Shown here: piece after piece, positions 46,737-55,617 of the stretch
Layout of the letters: every line of letters begins with the position of its first letter
How positions within the stretch are numbered: the first letter of the stretch is position 1
Source of the DNA: Aureitalea sp. L0-47
GTDB taxonomy: Bacteria > Bacteroidota > Bacteroidia > Flavobacteriales > Flavobacteriaceae
Reading direction: 5' to 3'
Length of the DNA stretch: 64,000 nucleotides
Assembly: GCF_026126405.1 (NCBI RefSeq)
Contig: NZ_JAFMTQ010000008.1
Span: 85,052-149,051, forward strand
Translations under genes and position numbers: made by a program
The notes under the pieces: generated by a model
Seen by the model: only the letters and a program-made list of their open reading frames with translations
Told to the model about the DNA's origin: nothing
The model's database searches: none

Positions 46737-47855
46737 TTAGGTGGCTATTGCCGGCTTAGCACCCATTTGTTTCAAGTATTTGAAATGTGCTATGAGCGCT
46801 TTACGGGTTGTTTTATATTCGTTATAGGGTAAGTTGAATTCTTTGGCCGTATTTCGAACGATCTTGGAGATGTTCGAATAGTGAATATGGCTGATATTTG
46901 GAAAGATATGGTGTTCCACCTGGTGGTTTAGTCCGCCGGTAAACCAATTAACGATTTTATTCTTAGTTGAAAAATTAACTGTAGTGAATAACTGGTGAAT
47001 CGCCCAGGTGTTCTTCATGGTTCCTGAAGAATCAGGTAGCATCACTTCGGCATCCTCAACCACATGCGCCAGTTGGAATACAACGCTGAGTATAAGGCCA
47101 GCCACATAATGCATTATTACGAATCCTAATAATACTTTCCACCACACAATACTAAATACAAATATGGGTAGTATGATCCATATGGAAACGTAGATTATCT
47201 TGGTGGCTATAAGAATACTCCACTGTTTAACAGGACTAGGCATTTTGCCATAGGACAGTTTTTTCGCCAGGTATCTCTTTGTTTGAAGGAAGTCGGAGGT
47301 AATCACCCAGTTCAGGGTAAGTAGACCATAGAAAAATATACTGTACAGATGCTGGAATTTATGGAGTCGATGCCATTTGGAATGTTCCGAAAATCGAAGG
47401 ATCCGACCCGCTTCTAGGTCTTCATCATGACCGTGAATGTTTGTATAGGTATGGTGAAGAACATTATGTTGCACCTGCCAGTTGTATACATTCCCGGCAA
47501 GGATGTACATACTGCCTCCCAATATTTTATTGATCCATTTTTTAGAAGAATAAGCACCATGGTTGGCATCGTGCATTACGTTCATTCCCACTCCGGCCAT
47601 TCCAACTCCCATCACGATGGTAAGCAGCAGCTGCGCCCACCAGGGAAGGTTTAAGGACATTAGTATGAAATAAGGAGCGAGGTATAGGGAAAACATAACT
47701 ATCGATTTCAAATGCAATTTCCAATTTCCATTTCTGGAAATATTGTTTTCTTTGAAATAGTTATTTACTCTTTTATTTAGTGTTCTGAAGAACTTTGCCG
47801 AATCGACTCTGGAGAAACTGATTTGTTGCGTATTCACTGAGTTATTTTTACTCAA
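46737..47855 (-). CDS. Membrane fatty acid desaturase
   Basis: A 372-residue di-iron desaturase that introduces double bonds into acyl chains of membrane lipids. The three histidine boxes are HDANH, HNVLHH and HQVEHH, with four membrane helices. The QVEHH form of the third box is typical of linoleoyl-CoA-type (front-end) desaturases, but no cytochrome b5 domain is attached. The start is probably TTG at 47855; no ATG occurs before an in-frame stop upstream and the next ATG would remove a conserved N-terminal segment. Confidence 0.88.
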   Translation of the reverse strand: MSKNNSVNTQQISFSRVDSAKFFRTLNKRVNNYFKENNISRNGNWKLHLKSIVMFSLYLAPYFILMSLNLPWWAQLLLTIVMGVGMAGVGMNVMHDANHGAYSSKKWINKILGGSMYILAGNVYNWQVQHNVLHHTYTNIHGHDEDLEAGRILRFSEHSKWHRLHKFQHLYSIFFYGLLTLNWVITSDFLQTKRYLAKKLSYGKMPSPVKQWSILIATKIIYVSIWIILPIFVFSIVWWKVLLGFVIMHYVAGLILSVVFQLAHVVEDAEVMLPDSSGTMKNTWAIHQLFTTVNFSTKNKIVNWFTGGLNHQVEHHIFPNISHIHYSNISKIVRNTAKEFNLPYNEYKTTRKALIAHFKYLKQMGAKPAIAT

Positions 47856-47940
47856 AATGGGGATTTTGAAATGAAAGGTCTAAAATACGGATTGTAATCT
47901 TATTTTTTCATAGAGAGATCATAAATTATCAAAGAAATTC

Positions 47941-47948
47941 TAAGTTTG
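47941..47948 (+). promoter_or_regulatory. Candidate -7 element for rsmG
   Basis: TAAGTTTG fits TAnnTTTG and ends 16 bases before the rsmG start. Confidence 0.4.
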
Positions 47949-47964
47949 CAGTTAATAACTTGGT

Positions 47965-48594
47965 ATGGATCTGATCTTAAAATACTTTCCGGAACTCACT
48001 CCCGAACAACATGAGCAATTTGCTGCTTTAAGTTCACTTTACCAGGATTGGAACCTGAAGATCAATGTGGTTTCCAGAAAAGACATTGACGAGCTCTACC
48101 TTCGTCATGTATTGCATTCACTTGGAATTGCAAAAATCGAGACCTTTCTGCCAGGGTCTAAAATCCTTGATGTCGGTACAGGCGGAGGTTTTCCGGGTAT
48201 ACCTTTGGCAATCCTTTTTCCTGAAACTCACTTCCATTTAGTGGACAGCATAGGAAAAAAGATCAAGGTGGTGGAAGAAGTAGCGGAGGCATTAGAGCTT
48301 GAAAATGTGACTGTAACTAATGACCGGGTTGAGAATGTTTCGGGTCAATACGATTTCATCATCAGTAGGGCTGTGGCGCGAATGGAAACTTTTGTTCGAT
48401 GGGTTAAGCCAAGGATCGCCAAAAAAAGCAATCACAATCTAAAAAATGGTATTCTCTACCTAAAAGGAGGAGATCTAACCGAAGAGCTGGTAGATTTTCC
48501 CAAGGCCACTGTGATACCACTTTCGAATTATTTTGAAGAAGATTTCTTCGATACCAAGAGCGTGGTACATCTTCCCCTTAAGTACAAGCCATAA
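47965..48594 (+). CDS. rsmG: 16S rRNA (guanine527-N7)-methyltransferase
   Basis: SAM-dependent methyltransferase for 16S rRNA. The 209-residue protein has the family segment LYQDWNLKINVVSRKD, the SAM loop DVGTGGGFPGIPLAILFP and ISRAVARMETFVRW. It is a single gene ending in a shared terminator. Confidence 0.94.
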   Translation: MDLILKYFPELTPEQHEQFAALSSLYQDWNLKINVVSRKDIDELYLRHVLHSLGIAKIETFLPGSKILDVGTGGGFPGIPLAILFPETHFHLVDSIGKKIKVVEEVAEALELENVTVTNDRVENVSGQYDFIISRAVARMETFVRWVKPRIAKKSNHNLKNGILYLKGGDLTEELVDFPKATVIPLSNYFEEDFFDTKSVVHLPLKYKP

Positions 48595-48622
48595 AAAAAG
48601 CAGCGAATTTCGCTGCTTTTTT
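48594..48622. terminator. Bidirectional terminator between rsmG and pruA
   Basis: AAAAAAGCAGCG and CGCTGCTTTTTT arms (48594-48605, 48611-48622) surround a five-base loop. Runs of A and T on each side suit both convergent genes. Confidence 0.88.
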
Positions 48623-48628
48623 TTTGTT

Positions 48629-50257
48629 CTATTCTCCTAAGAAAGGATAACGGTAATCCGTTGGAGAGACAAAGGTCTCTTTTACCATTCTTGGAGAAAC
48701 CCAGCGGTAGAGATTCAATTTACTACCTGCTTTGTCGTTGGTCCCACTTGCACGTGCACCACCGAAAGGTTGCTGTCCAACAACGGCACCTGTTGGCTTA
48801 TCGTTGATGTAGAAGTTACCCGCAGCATTCTCAAGGATCTTCACAGCGGCATCAAGAGCGTATCGGTCTTCACTGAACACAGCCCCGGTAAGGGCGTACT
48901 CACTTGTACTGTCCACGAGGTGTAGTGTTTCTTCCCAGGCATCATCTTCAAATACGAAGATAGTTACTACGGGTCCGAATAATTCAATACACATCGTCGG
49001 GTAATTAGGATCGGTTGTTTCGATAACCGTTGGAGCAATAAAATAACCTACAGATTTATCATAAGTTCCTCCCACAACGATCTCGGCATTTGGCGAGGCT
49101 TTTGCCTCATCGATGTAACTCGCCAATTTATCGAAGGATCTTTCATGGATAACTGCACTCACGAAATTTTCCATGTTTTCCGGTGATCCCATCTTAAAGG
49201 AATTCAAATCGTCGATCACATATTGCTTCACTTCATTCCAGATATTTCTGGAGATATAACAACGACTTGCGGCACTGCATTTCTGTCCCTGATACTCGAA
49301 GGCACCACGTGAGATGGCAGTGGCAACCTGTTTGGGATCAGATGATTTATGGGCTACAATAAAGTCTTTTCCTCCGGTTTCACCCACGATCCTCGGATAG
49401 GTCTTATAGTTGTGGATGTTGTTCCCGATCATTTTCCAAATATCCTGGAAAACTCCGGTGGAACCCGTAAAATGTACTCCACTGAAATCAGGGCTTGCCA
49501 ATAATGTATCTGTGATCATGGCAGAATCTCCCATCACCATATTGATAACACCATCGGGAACTCCAGCTTCTCTGAATACATCAAGTAATATTTTTGCTGA
49601 ATACATCTGGCTATGACTTGGTTTCCAGACTACCACATTACCCATCAATGCTACACAAGACGGCAGGTTACCCGCTATGGCGGTGAAATTGAAAGGTGTG
49701 ATAGCGTATACGAAACCTTCTATGGGTCTGTATTCAATTCGGTTCCAGGCCCCGGAAGTAGATTCCGGCTGGTCTGAATAGATCTCCGTCATGAACTGTA
49801 CATTGAACCTCAGGAAGTCGATGATCTCACAAGCTGAATCTATCTCTGCCTGGTGGACAGTTTTCGACTGGCCCAACATTGTTGCTGCATTCATTCTGGC
49901 CCGATAAGGTCCGGCGATCAATTCAGCGGCTCTAAGGAATATGGCTGCGCGATTCTCCCATGGCAAAGCAGCCCACTTTTCGCGAGCTTTCAATGACGAC
50001 GCTATTGCTTCTTCAATATGTGCTTTCGTAGCTTTATGATAGAAGCCAACAGAGTGCTGGTGATCATGAGGAGGGGAAATAGTTCGTGTATCTCCCGTTG
50101 TGATCTCCTTTCCATCGATATAGAGAGGAACTTCCAGAGAACCGTTATACATTTCTTTGTAGGTTTTCAGAACTTCTTCTCTTTCCGGACTACCGGGTGC
50201 GTAGTCAAGAATCGGTTCGTTAACAGCTATTGGTACATCGTAAAATCCTTTTCCCAT
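48629..50257 (-). CDS. pruA: L-glutamate gamma-semialdehyde dehydrogenase
   Basis: Oxidises glutamate semialdehyde (from proline) to glutamate with NAD. The 542-residue aldehyde dehydrogenase has the nucleotide segment FNFTAIAGNLPS, the FTGSTGVF loop, the general base in GETGGKDF and the catalytic cysteine in GQKCSA. There is no proline dehydrogenase domain fused, and putA/prodh is not next to it. Confidence 0.94.
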   Translation of the reverse strand: MGKGFYDVPIAVNEPILDYAPGSPEREEVLKTYKEMYNGSLEVPLYIDGKEITTGDTRTISPPHDHQHSVGFYHKATKAHIEEAIASSLKAREKWAALPWENRAAIFLRAAELIAGPYRARMNAATMLGQSKTVHQAEIDSACEIIDFLRFNVQFMTEIYSDQPESTSGAWNRIEYRPIEGFVYAITPFNFTAIAGNLPSCVALMGNVVVWKPSHSQMYSAKILLDVFREAGVPDGVINMVMGDSAMITDTLLASPDFSGVHFTGSTGVFQDIWKMIGNNIHNYKTYPRIVGETGGKDFIVAHKSSDPKQVATAISRGAFEYQGQKCSAASRCYISRNIWNEVKQYVIDDLNSFKMGSPENMENFVSAVIHERSFDKLASYIDEAKASPNAEIVVGGTYDKSVGYFIAPTVIETTDPNYPTMCIELFGPVVTIFVFEDDAWEETLHLVDSTSEYALTGAVFSEDRYALDAAVKILENAAGNFYINDKPTGAVVGQQPFGGARASGTNDKAGSKLNLYRWVSPRMVKETFVSPTDYRYPFLGE

Positions 50258-50324
50258 TGTTGCTTATTTAAAGATGTTTAAATTTAGTTGTAATCAGCTT
50301 TTCAGCCTTAGCTCGACAGCCGTG

Positions 50325-50357
50325 CAAAGGTACAAAAATTAGTAGTGGAATTTTCAA
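50325..50357 (-). promoter_or_regulatory. Promoter of pruA
   Basis: On the minus strand TTG (50357-50355), a 22-base spacer and TACCTTTG (50332-50325) fit the Bacteroidota consensus; the leader to the pruA ATG is about 60 bases. Confidence 0.5.
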
Positions 50358-50412
50358 TCCTGTCCAGCGTGATTTTTGTATTTTTCGTTTCTGAATTAAT
50401 TATCGCTTTTGT

Positions 50413-51114
50413 ATGTGCACATTAACATTATTGCCCAAACCGGATGGCACTTTGATCATTACTTCCAACCGGGACGAAGCACCGGACCGGGAGACCTTCC
50501 CGCCGGAAATTCACAATGAAAATGGAGTGCGACTTTTATTTCCAAAAGATGGGGTAGCAGGTGGAACATGGATCGGGGTAAGCAGTCGAAAACGGTTTGT
50601 AAGTCTGATGAATGGGGGATTTACAGCACACAAACGAAAGGAAACATACCGCATGAGCAGGGGGATCATCGTAAAGGACCTTTTGATTGCTGAAGATTTG
50701 CAAAAGGCCATTCGTGATTATGATTTGCATGACATTGAACCTTTTACTCTGATAGCGGTAGATTGGACCAAAAATTTCAGGGTTTACGAACTTGTCTGGG
50801 ACGGAAAGGACAAGCACCTTAGTGAAAAACCATTGGCACCAGCGATATGGTCTTCATCCTTATTGTATTCCGAAGAAATGAAACAAAAGCGAAGGGAATG
50901 GTTCTCAAACTTTCTTTTCGATAAACTCAACCCGAATGCTTCGGAAATCCTTGAATTTCATCACAAAGCTGGTGAAGGAAAGCCGGAAGTCGATCTAATC
51001 ATGGATCGCCATTTTGTAAAGACAAGGAGCATCACCCAGGTTATAATTAGTGATAGCGCTGAAATGAGCTATGAAGATCTTCAGACACAAAAAAAATCGA
51101 ATAAACTGTTGTAA
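50413..51114 (+). CDS. NRDE-family (TANGO2-like) protein
   Basis: A 233-residue protein of the NRDE family, named for the motif seen here as SNRDEAPDR near the N-terminus. It opens with Met-Cys, and members resemble N-terminal nucleophile hydrolases in which that cysteine is exposed. The biochemical role is unsettled; the eukaryotic relative has been linked to lipid or haem handling. Its stop faces that of apaG seven bases away. Confidence 0.88.
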   Translation: MCTLTLLPKPDGTLIITSNRDEAPDRETFPPEIHNENGVRLLFPKDGVAGGTWIGVSSRKRFVSLMNGGFTAHKRKETYRMSRGIIVKDLLIAEDLQKAIRDYDLHDIEPFTLIAVDWTKNFRVYELVWDGKDKHLSEKPLAPAIWSSSLLYSEEMKQKRREWFSNFLFDKLNPNASEILEFHHKAGEGKPEVDLIMDRHFVKTRSITQVIISDSAEMSYEDLQTQKKSNKLL

Positions 51115-51121
51115 GGAGGTG

Positions 51122-51508
51122 TTAGTTCATGGCGAACTCGGCACTTAATTTGAAAGTTGGGATCTGTACTTTAAAGGCTTTCATAGTATTGAAATTGATC
51201 ATGGTATAAGCACCATTCATTGCGCCAACAGGTGCCAGTAACATACACCCACTATTATACGAATGTGATTCTCCAGGTGCGAGGACAGGCTTCATCCCAA
51301 TTACACCCTGACCGGTAACAACTTGTTCATTATTCAAGGCGTCCTTAATGTTCCAGCGCCTTGAAATTAACTGTACGGTATCCTTGCTGTTATTTTCTAT
51401 GGTGATGCTATATGAAAACGCATAGCTTGTCTTGTGGTCATGCCCAAGGAAGCCTTCATATTGAGTAGTGACCGAAATCTTAATTCCCTTTGTAACTTGT
51501 TGTACCAT
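51122..51508 (-). CDS. apaG: ApaG-domain protein
   Basis: A 128-residue beta-sandwich protein with the ApaG pattern YSITIENNSKDTVQLISRRW, GQGVIGMKPVLAPGESH and SGCMLLAPVGAMNGAYTM. In enterics ApaG is linked to Co/Mg efflux; here it stands next to a DUF3667 gene whose stop abuts its start, so both are probably one transcript. Confidence 0.93.
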   Translation of the reverse strand: MVQQVTKGIKISVTTQYEGFLGHDHKTSYAFSYSITIENNSKDTVQLISRRWNIKDALNNEQVVTGQGVIGMKPVLAPGESHSYNSGCMLLAPVGAMNGAYTMINFNTMKAFKVQIPTFKLSAEFAMN

Positions 51509-52777
51509 CTAATACATCGCTGCGGTTACGGAAAAGAACAATGCTGCTGCAATGGTTGCTCCTATCCAGAAAATCCAGTTTAAAAATATAAATTTTATTA
51601 TTGTTAGTAGTCGGTTCTGTTGATAAAAATTACGCAACGCCTTATAAAAATAGAAAGGACCTACTAATGTTAATACAATGGAGAAAACAATGTTATCGTT
51701 TCCTCCGGAAATAATTGAGTCCGGGATCATGCAGATAATTCCCGCCAGGAACACAAAACTAAAGATGTGAAAGATAAAGATCATGTGTTCCATGTAGGTA
51801 TATTTCTTCGCGGAGTAGACCAGCCAAAAGAACAGGGCGTAGACGGGAGTAAAGAAAAACAGGAAGAACGGAGTTTTCTCTAAAAGATATTCCATGAAAT
51901 CACCGGGATTCTTTTCTATTTTCTCTATTGATTCATTCTTACTGTAGGCCCAACGGTTATAAGCATTGTTCCTGTGTTTCAAGCTGTCTAGGGCTATTGC
52001 GGGATTCGAAATTTCAGTGGCTTTATAGAAATCACGGTACAGCATGAATCTCTGGAAGTTTCGCTTTCCCCAATTCATGGTGTCCAATGTTGCTTCGGAA
52101 ATCTTTTCGTAGGTGTTTTCTTTTTTACCCCGGATTAGATTGAGCAAACTCGTTTCTCTCACCAACGAATCCACATCGATCTCATTTAAGTTAATGTTTT
52201 CTTCGGCGAAAAGTGAGTCGAGCTCTTTGGTATTTACATTGATATTTTTAGTCTTAAGAATTGAGTCTAATCTAGATAGGTTGTCGTTATTCTGAATTAT
52301 TGAATCTGCAGTTTTAGAATCCAGTATCCGCGCATTCTGTTCCAGACTATCTATCACCGCCCCAAGATTGTTGGTGGGGCCGTTATTCAAACTAGTGTCG
52401 TCAATCAACTGACTGTTTCCTGTAAAGGTACTTACCAAGCTTTGTAAGATGAAATAGATAATCGAAACACTCAGGTAGAAGCGGAACGGATTCGCATACT
52501 TCAAACGCTGTCCGTTAACATAGTTTCGGGTGATCACTCCCGGTTTGAAAAGCAGGTCTTTCAGGGTGTGTCTAAACCTGGAATCGTAGGTGATGATACT
52601 CCCAATAAACTCACCGAAAAAGTCCTTAAGGGCAAGACTTTTGGTCGTATTCATTTGAGAACAGTAAGAGCAGTAGCGATCAGTCAACTCCAGGGGATGA
52701 CCACAATTTTTGCATTCGGCAGCGCGATATTTCATCGCCTTTCTGCCTTTAACCGGTACGGGCTTATTGTCGCTCAT
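51509..52777 (-). CDS. DUF3667 membrane protein with zinc-ribbon N-terminus
   Basis: A 422-residue protein with a CxxC...CxxC zinc ribbon near the N-terminus (CKNCGHPLELTDRYCSYC), a DUF3667 block (KDLLFKPGVITRNYVNGQR), a first membrane helix near 100-115, a long charged middle and three or four helices at the end. The function is unknown. A second in-frame ATG (52735, Met15) might be the true start because a -7 element lies only four bases before the first ATG. Confidence 0.85.
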   Translation of the reverse strand: MSDNKPVPVKGRKAMKYRAAECKNCGHPLELTDRYCSYCSQMNTTKSLALKDFFGEFIGSIITYDSRFRHTLKDLLFKPGVITRNYVNGQRLKYANPFRFYLSVSIIYFILQSLVSTFTGNSQLIDDTSLNNGPTNNLGAVIDSLEQNARILDSKTADSIIQNNDNLSRLDSILKTKNINVNTKELDSLFAEENINLNEIDVDSLVRETSLLNLIRGKKENTYEKISEATLDTMNWGKRNFQRFMLYRDFYKATEISNPAIALDSLKHRNNAYNRWAYSKNESIEKIEKNPGDFMEYLLEKTPFFLFFFTPVYALFFWLVYSAKKYTYMEHMIFIFHIFSFVFLAGIICMIPDSIISGGNDNIVFSIVLTLVGPFYFYKALRNFYQQNRLLTIIKFIFLNWIFWIGATIAAALFFSVTAAMY

Positions 52778-52781
52778 ACCT

Positions 52782-52789
52782 CAAAGTTA
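52782..52789 (-). promoter_or_regulatory. Candidate -7 element near the DUF3667 start
   Basis: On the minus strand this reads TAACTTTG, four bases before the ATG at 52777. Either the mRNA is nearly leaderless or translation begins at 52735. Confidence 0.3.
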
Positions 52790-52830
52790 ACTAATCCTGT
52801 GAGTTTTCAGAATAGAACTACAAAAATTGA

Positions 52831-54084
52831 CTAGTTATTGGTAATAGTGGTAGAATTTCCAACGCCCATTCCAATGATCCTGTCGAAACGAGCACCCGGA
52901 GCCCTGTAATAAACCAGCACGGTATATTCATTTTCTGTTTGCCAGAAATTACCGCTTATTGCTCCTTCGTCTACACTTCCATCTCTGTCTACCAAAACGT
53001 ATTTATAGTTGTAAAATCCCTGTTTGAACAATCGGGAAACTCGATACGAATCGCTGTAATCGTCGTACGCCATATAGGTGCTCCCGTCGATCGTCCAGTT
53101 GTTGAAGTTACCGTAAATATGAATTTCTTTGTCTCCGATATCTTCATAGTACTGAAGGTTGAAATGCATTACTACATATTCAGCTTCTGTGGTGGGATCG
53201 GGTGCATTGATATTGCGAACTACAAAATTCCCGTTAATATCCGGGTTGAAAGTGTAGGGCCTGTCGGCTCTGGAAATATCGGTAAACAGAAAATTCTCGT
53301 ACAGGTCATTGAGCTCAACACTCCTAATTCCGTTTTGTGCTGAACGCACGTCCTTGTTATCGAAATTATGAAACTCGTTACCTCCCCAGAATGAAGACTC
53401 CTGATCGTACCTGTAGATCAATTCCGTGCCAATTGTATATTGAGGTTTTAGATCGGTTATGGCAGTTTTCAGGTTGCTGTTTTGCATTACAAGGGCATGC
53501 ACGGTTTGTTTTGGGTTTATCAGGACTAATGAGGGCGAATTGATGGTAAATTGTACAGATTGTTTTTCTCTGATGTAATTCAGATCCCTGGAGCGTTTTA
53601 TGGCTACACCAACCCCCACGATATTTTCAATAACCATAAATCTTCGGGAGAAGACAGGTTCCCCGTCGTCATTGTATATGGTGATAAGGTAGTTACCACT
53701 CTTTGTAATTCGTCTAGTTTCCCTATTTGGTATGTCCAGGAAATAGTGAGAAAAGATCTGTAAGGTATTTAGTGAATTCTCGTAGGTTTCGATGCGCACA
53801 TCGTCGAACCCGTTGAGGTATTCTCCTTTGGATAGGTCGCTTTCGGACCAATCGAAGTTATGATGGGTGATCACATAGTAGAAATCGGCTTCTTCGCCGT
53901 TCAGGGCGTCGAAGGACAACCGCAAACGCTCTCCTAGTCGAATGACAGGTAATTGGCTTTGAGATGTGCCCCCGCTGAATTGCACTGTGCGAATATATTC
54001 GGGTGGCGGGATCTCTTCAGCCTGAGAAAATAATGTGGTGTGAACTACCGTGATAAGTAGAAAGGCTACGAAAAATTTGCCCAT
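52831..54084 (-). CDS. DUF5103 type IX secretion plug-like protein
   Basis: A 417-residue secreted protein with a signal peptide (MGKFFVAFLLITVV ... FSQ) and the DUF5103 core (YIRTVQFSG, YYVITHHNFDWSESDLSKGEY, NYLITIYNDDGEPVFSRRF), ending in a glycogen-binding-like beta domain (KEIHIYGNFNNWTIDGSTYM). Members of this family can seal the SprA translocon of the type IX system. I use the ATG at 54084, which puts the signal peptide at the N-terminus; the longer frame adds 17 residues. Confidence 0.87.
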   Translation of the reverse strand: MGKFFVAFLLITVVHTTLFSQAEEIPPPEYIRTVQFSGGTSQSQLPVIRLGERLRLSFDALNGEEADFYYVITHHNFDWSESDLSKGEYLNGFDDVRIETYENSLNTLQIFSHYFLDIPNRETRRITKSGNYLITIYNDDGEPVFSRRFMVIENIVGVGVAIKRSRDLNYIREKQSVQFTINSPSLVLINPKQTVHALVMQNSNLKTAITDLKPQYTIGTELIYRYDQESSFWGGNEFHNFDNKDVRSAQNGIRSVELNDLYENFLFTDISRADRPYTFNPDINGNFVVRNINAPDPTTEAEYVVMHFNLQYYEDIGDKEIHIYGNFNNWTIDGSTYMAYDDYSDSYRVSRLFKQGFYNYKYVLVDRDGSVDEGAISGNFWQTENEYTVLVYYRAPGARFDRIIGMGVGNSTTITNN

Positions 54085-54180
54085 AGAATGCAGTTTTGGA
54101 GCTAAGATAAACAATTTTTGTGCCTTAATTTCCAACGAAAACGTTTAAGGTTGTTATAACAAAATTTTATAGACCATAAT

Positions 54181-54212
54181 TTGTGCTGTGCGACTTTAAA
54201 TTCTTAAATTTG
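54181..54212 (+). promoter_or_regulatory. Promoter of the nqr operon
   Basis: TTG at 54181-54183, a 21-base spacer and TAAATTTG at 54205-54212 match the Bacteroidota TTG/TAnnTTTG promoter well. About 45 bases of leader follow before nqrA. Confidence 0.55.
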
Positions 54213-54216
54213 CGCA

Positions 54217-54235
54217 CCCGAAAAAAGCGTTCGGG
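54217..54235 (+). promoter_or_regulatory. Hairpin at the 5' end of the nqr mRNA
   Basis: CCCGAA (54217-54222) pairs with TTCGGG (54230-54235) around a seven-base loop, starting four to five bases after the -7 element. It would sit at the very 5' end of the transcript, a place where such stems can protect mRNA. Confidence 0.45.
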
Positions 54236-54263
54236 ATAAAAAGAAATTTAACACGACTGTCCT

Positions 54264-55613
54264 ATGTCCACAGACATTAAGATTAGAAAAGGTCTTAACA
54301 TTCGATTAAAAGGCGAAGCCGAAAAAACACTTTCCAACGCACCGCGCTCCCGAACCTTCGCCATCCATCCCTCCGACTTTCATCTTATTACACCAAAAAT
54401 GGTGGTTAAAGAAGGCGCAAAATTGCAGGCTGGAGATACTATTTTTTACTCGAAGAGCAACGACGCGATCAAATTTGTTTCGCCTGTTAGCGGAACATTG
54501 AAAGAAATAGAAAGAGGAGCTAAGCGGGTAATTACCCGCTTATTGATTGAAGGAGATCAGCAAGATTCTTACAAGGATTTTGGAAAACTGGATCCAGCGG
54601 CCGCTTCAGCGGAAGTGATCCGGGAACTTCTCTTAAGTGCTGGTTGCTGGCCGTTTATAAAGCAACGACCCTACGACATTATCGCGAGGCCCGATAGCGA
54701 GCCAAAGGCAATTTTTGTTTCCGGTTATACCACAGCACCGTTAGAAGCAGATCTTGATTTTGCTCTCCGTGGAAAGGAAAATGAATTGCAGGCAGCCCTT
54801 ACAGCGCTGAGTAAACTAACCACCGGAGACGTTCATGTTAGTGTAGGTAGTTCGGATTCTCCTCTCAATGGATTGAAAGACATCACTCTTCACAATGTGA
54901 AAGGTCCGCATCCCGCAGGTAATGTAGGTACGCAGATCGGAAAAATTGACCCGGTGAATAAAGGGGAAATCGTTTGGACTATTGCTGCCCAGGACTTGGT
55001 TATTATCGGAGAATTATTTCTTACAGGAAAATTCAATGCCGAACGACTTGTCGCCTTGGCTGGTTCTTCAGTAAAAGCTCCAAAGTATTACACTACGAAA
55101 ATAGGAGCTGAAGTTTCGACCTTCGTGTATGATTCAGGTTTAGATGAAGAAAATGTTCGAGTTATAAGTGGAAACGTTTTAACAGGAACCACAATATCAC
55201 CAAAAGGCCATCTCGGTTTTTACAATAACACAGTTAGCGTAATTCCAGAAGGAGATGACTATGAGTTCTTCGGATGGAACAAGCCGATCTTCAATAAAAT
55301 ATCGCCATCCAGGGCGTTGACCTTCTCCTGGATGCAACCGAACAAGAAATACGCTCTAAATACTAATACAAATGGTGAACACCGTGCTTTTGTTGTAACC
55401 GGGAATTACGAACAGGTCTTCCCGCTCGATATTTATCCACTGCAGATATTAAAGGCGTGTATGGTGGCCGATCTTGATCAGATGGAAGCTCTTGGTATGT
55501 ATGAAGTAGCTCCGGAAGATTTTTCACTAACCGAATTCATTTGTGTTTCTAAACAACCGCACCAGGAAATTATCAGAAAAGGTTTGGATTTAATGTATAA
55601 AGAAATTGGATAA
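54264..55613 (+). CDS. nqrA: Na+-translocating NADH:quinone reductase subunit A
   Basis: Peripheral subunit of the sodium-pumping respiratory complex, thought to lie near the quinone site. The 449-residue protein begins IKIRKGLNIRLKGEAEK and includes VSPVSGTLKEIERGAKR and GPHPAGNVGTQIGKIDPV, all typical of NqrA. First gene of the six-gene nqr operon; nqrB starts four bases after its stop. Confidence 0.95.
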   Translation: MSTDIKIRKGLNIRLKGEAEKTLSNAPRSRTFAIHPSDFHLITPKMVVKEGAKLQAGDTIFYSKSNDAIKFVSPVSGTLKEIERGAKRVITRLLIEGDQQDSYKDFGKLDPAAASAEVIRELLLSAGCWPFIKQRPYDIIARPDSEPKAIFVSGYTTAPLEADLDFALRGKENELQAALTALSKLTTGDVHVSVGSSDSPLNGLKDITLHNVKGPHPAGNVGTQIGKIDPVNKGEIVWTIAAQDLVIIGELFLTGKFNAERLVALAGSSVKAPKYYTTKIGAEVSTFVYDSGLDEENVRVISGNVLTGTTISPKGHLGFYNNTVSVIPEGDDYEFFGWNKPIFNKISPSRALTFSWMQPNKKYALNTNTNGEHRAFVVTGNYEQVFPLDIYPLQILKACMVADLDQMEALGMYEVAPEDFSLTEFICVSKQPHQEIIRKGLDLMYKEIG

Positions 55614-55617
55614 AGCT

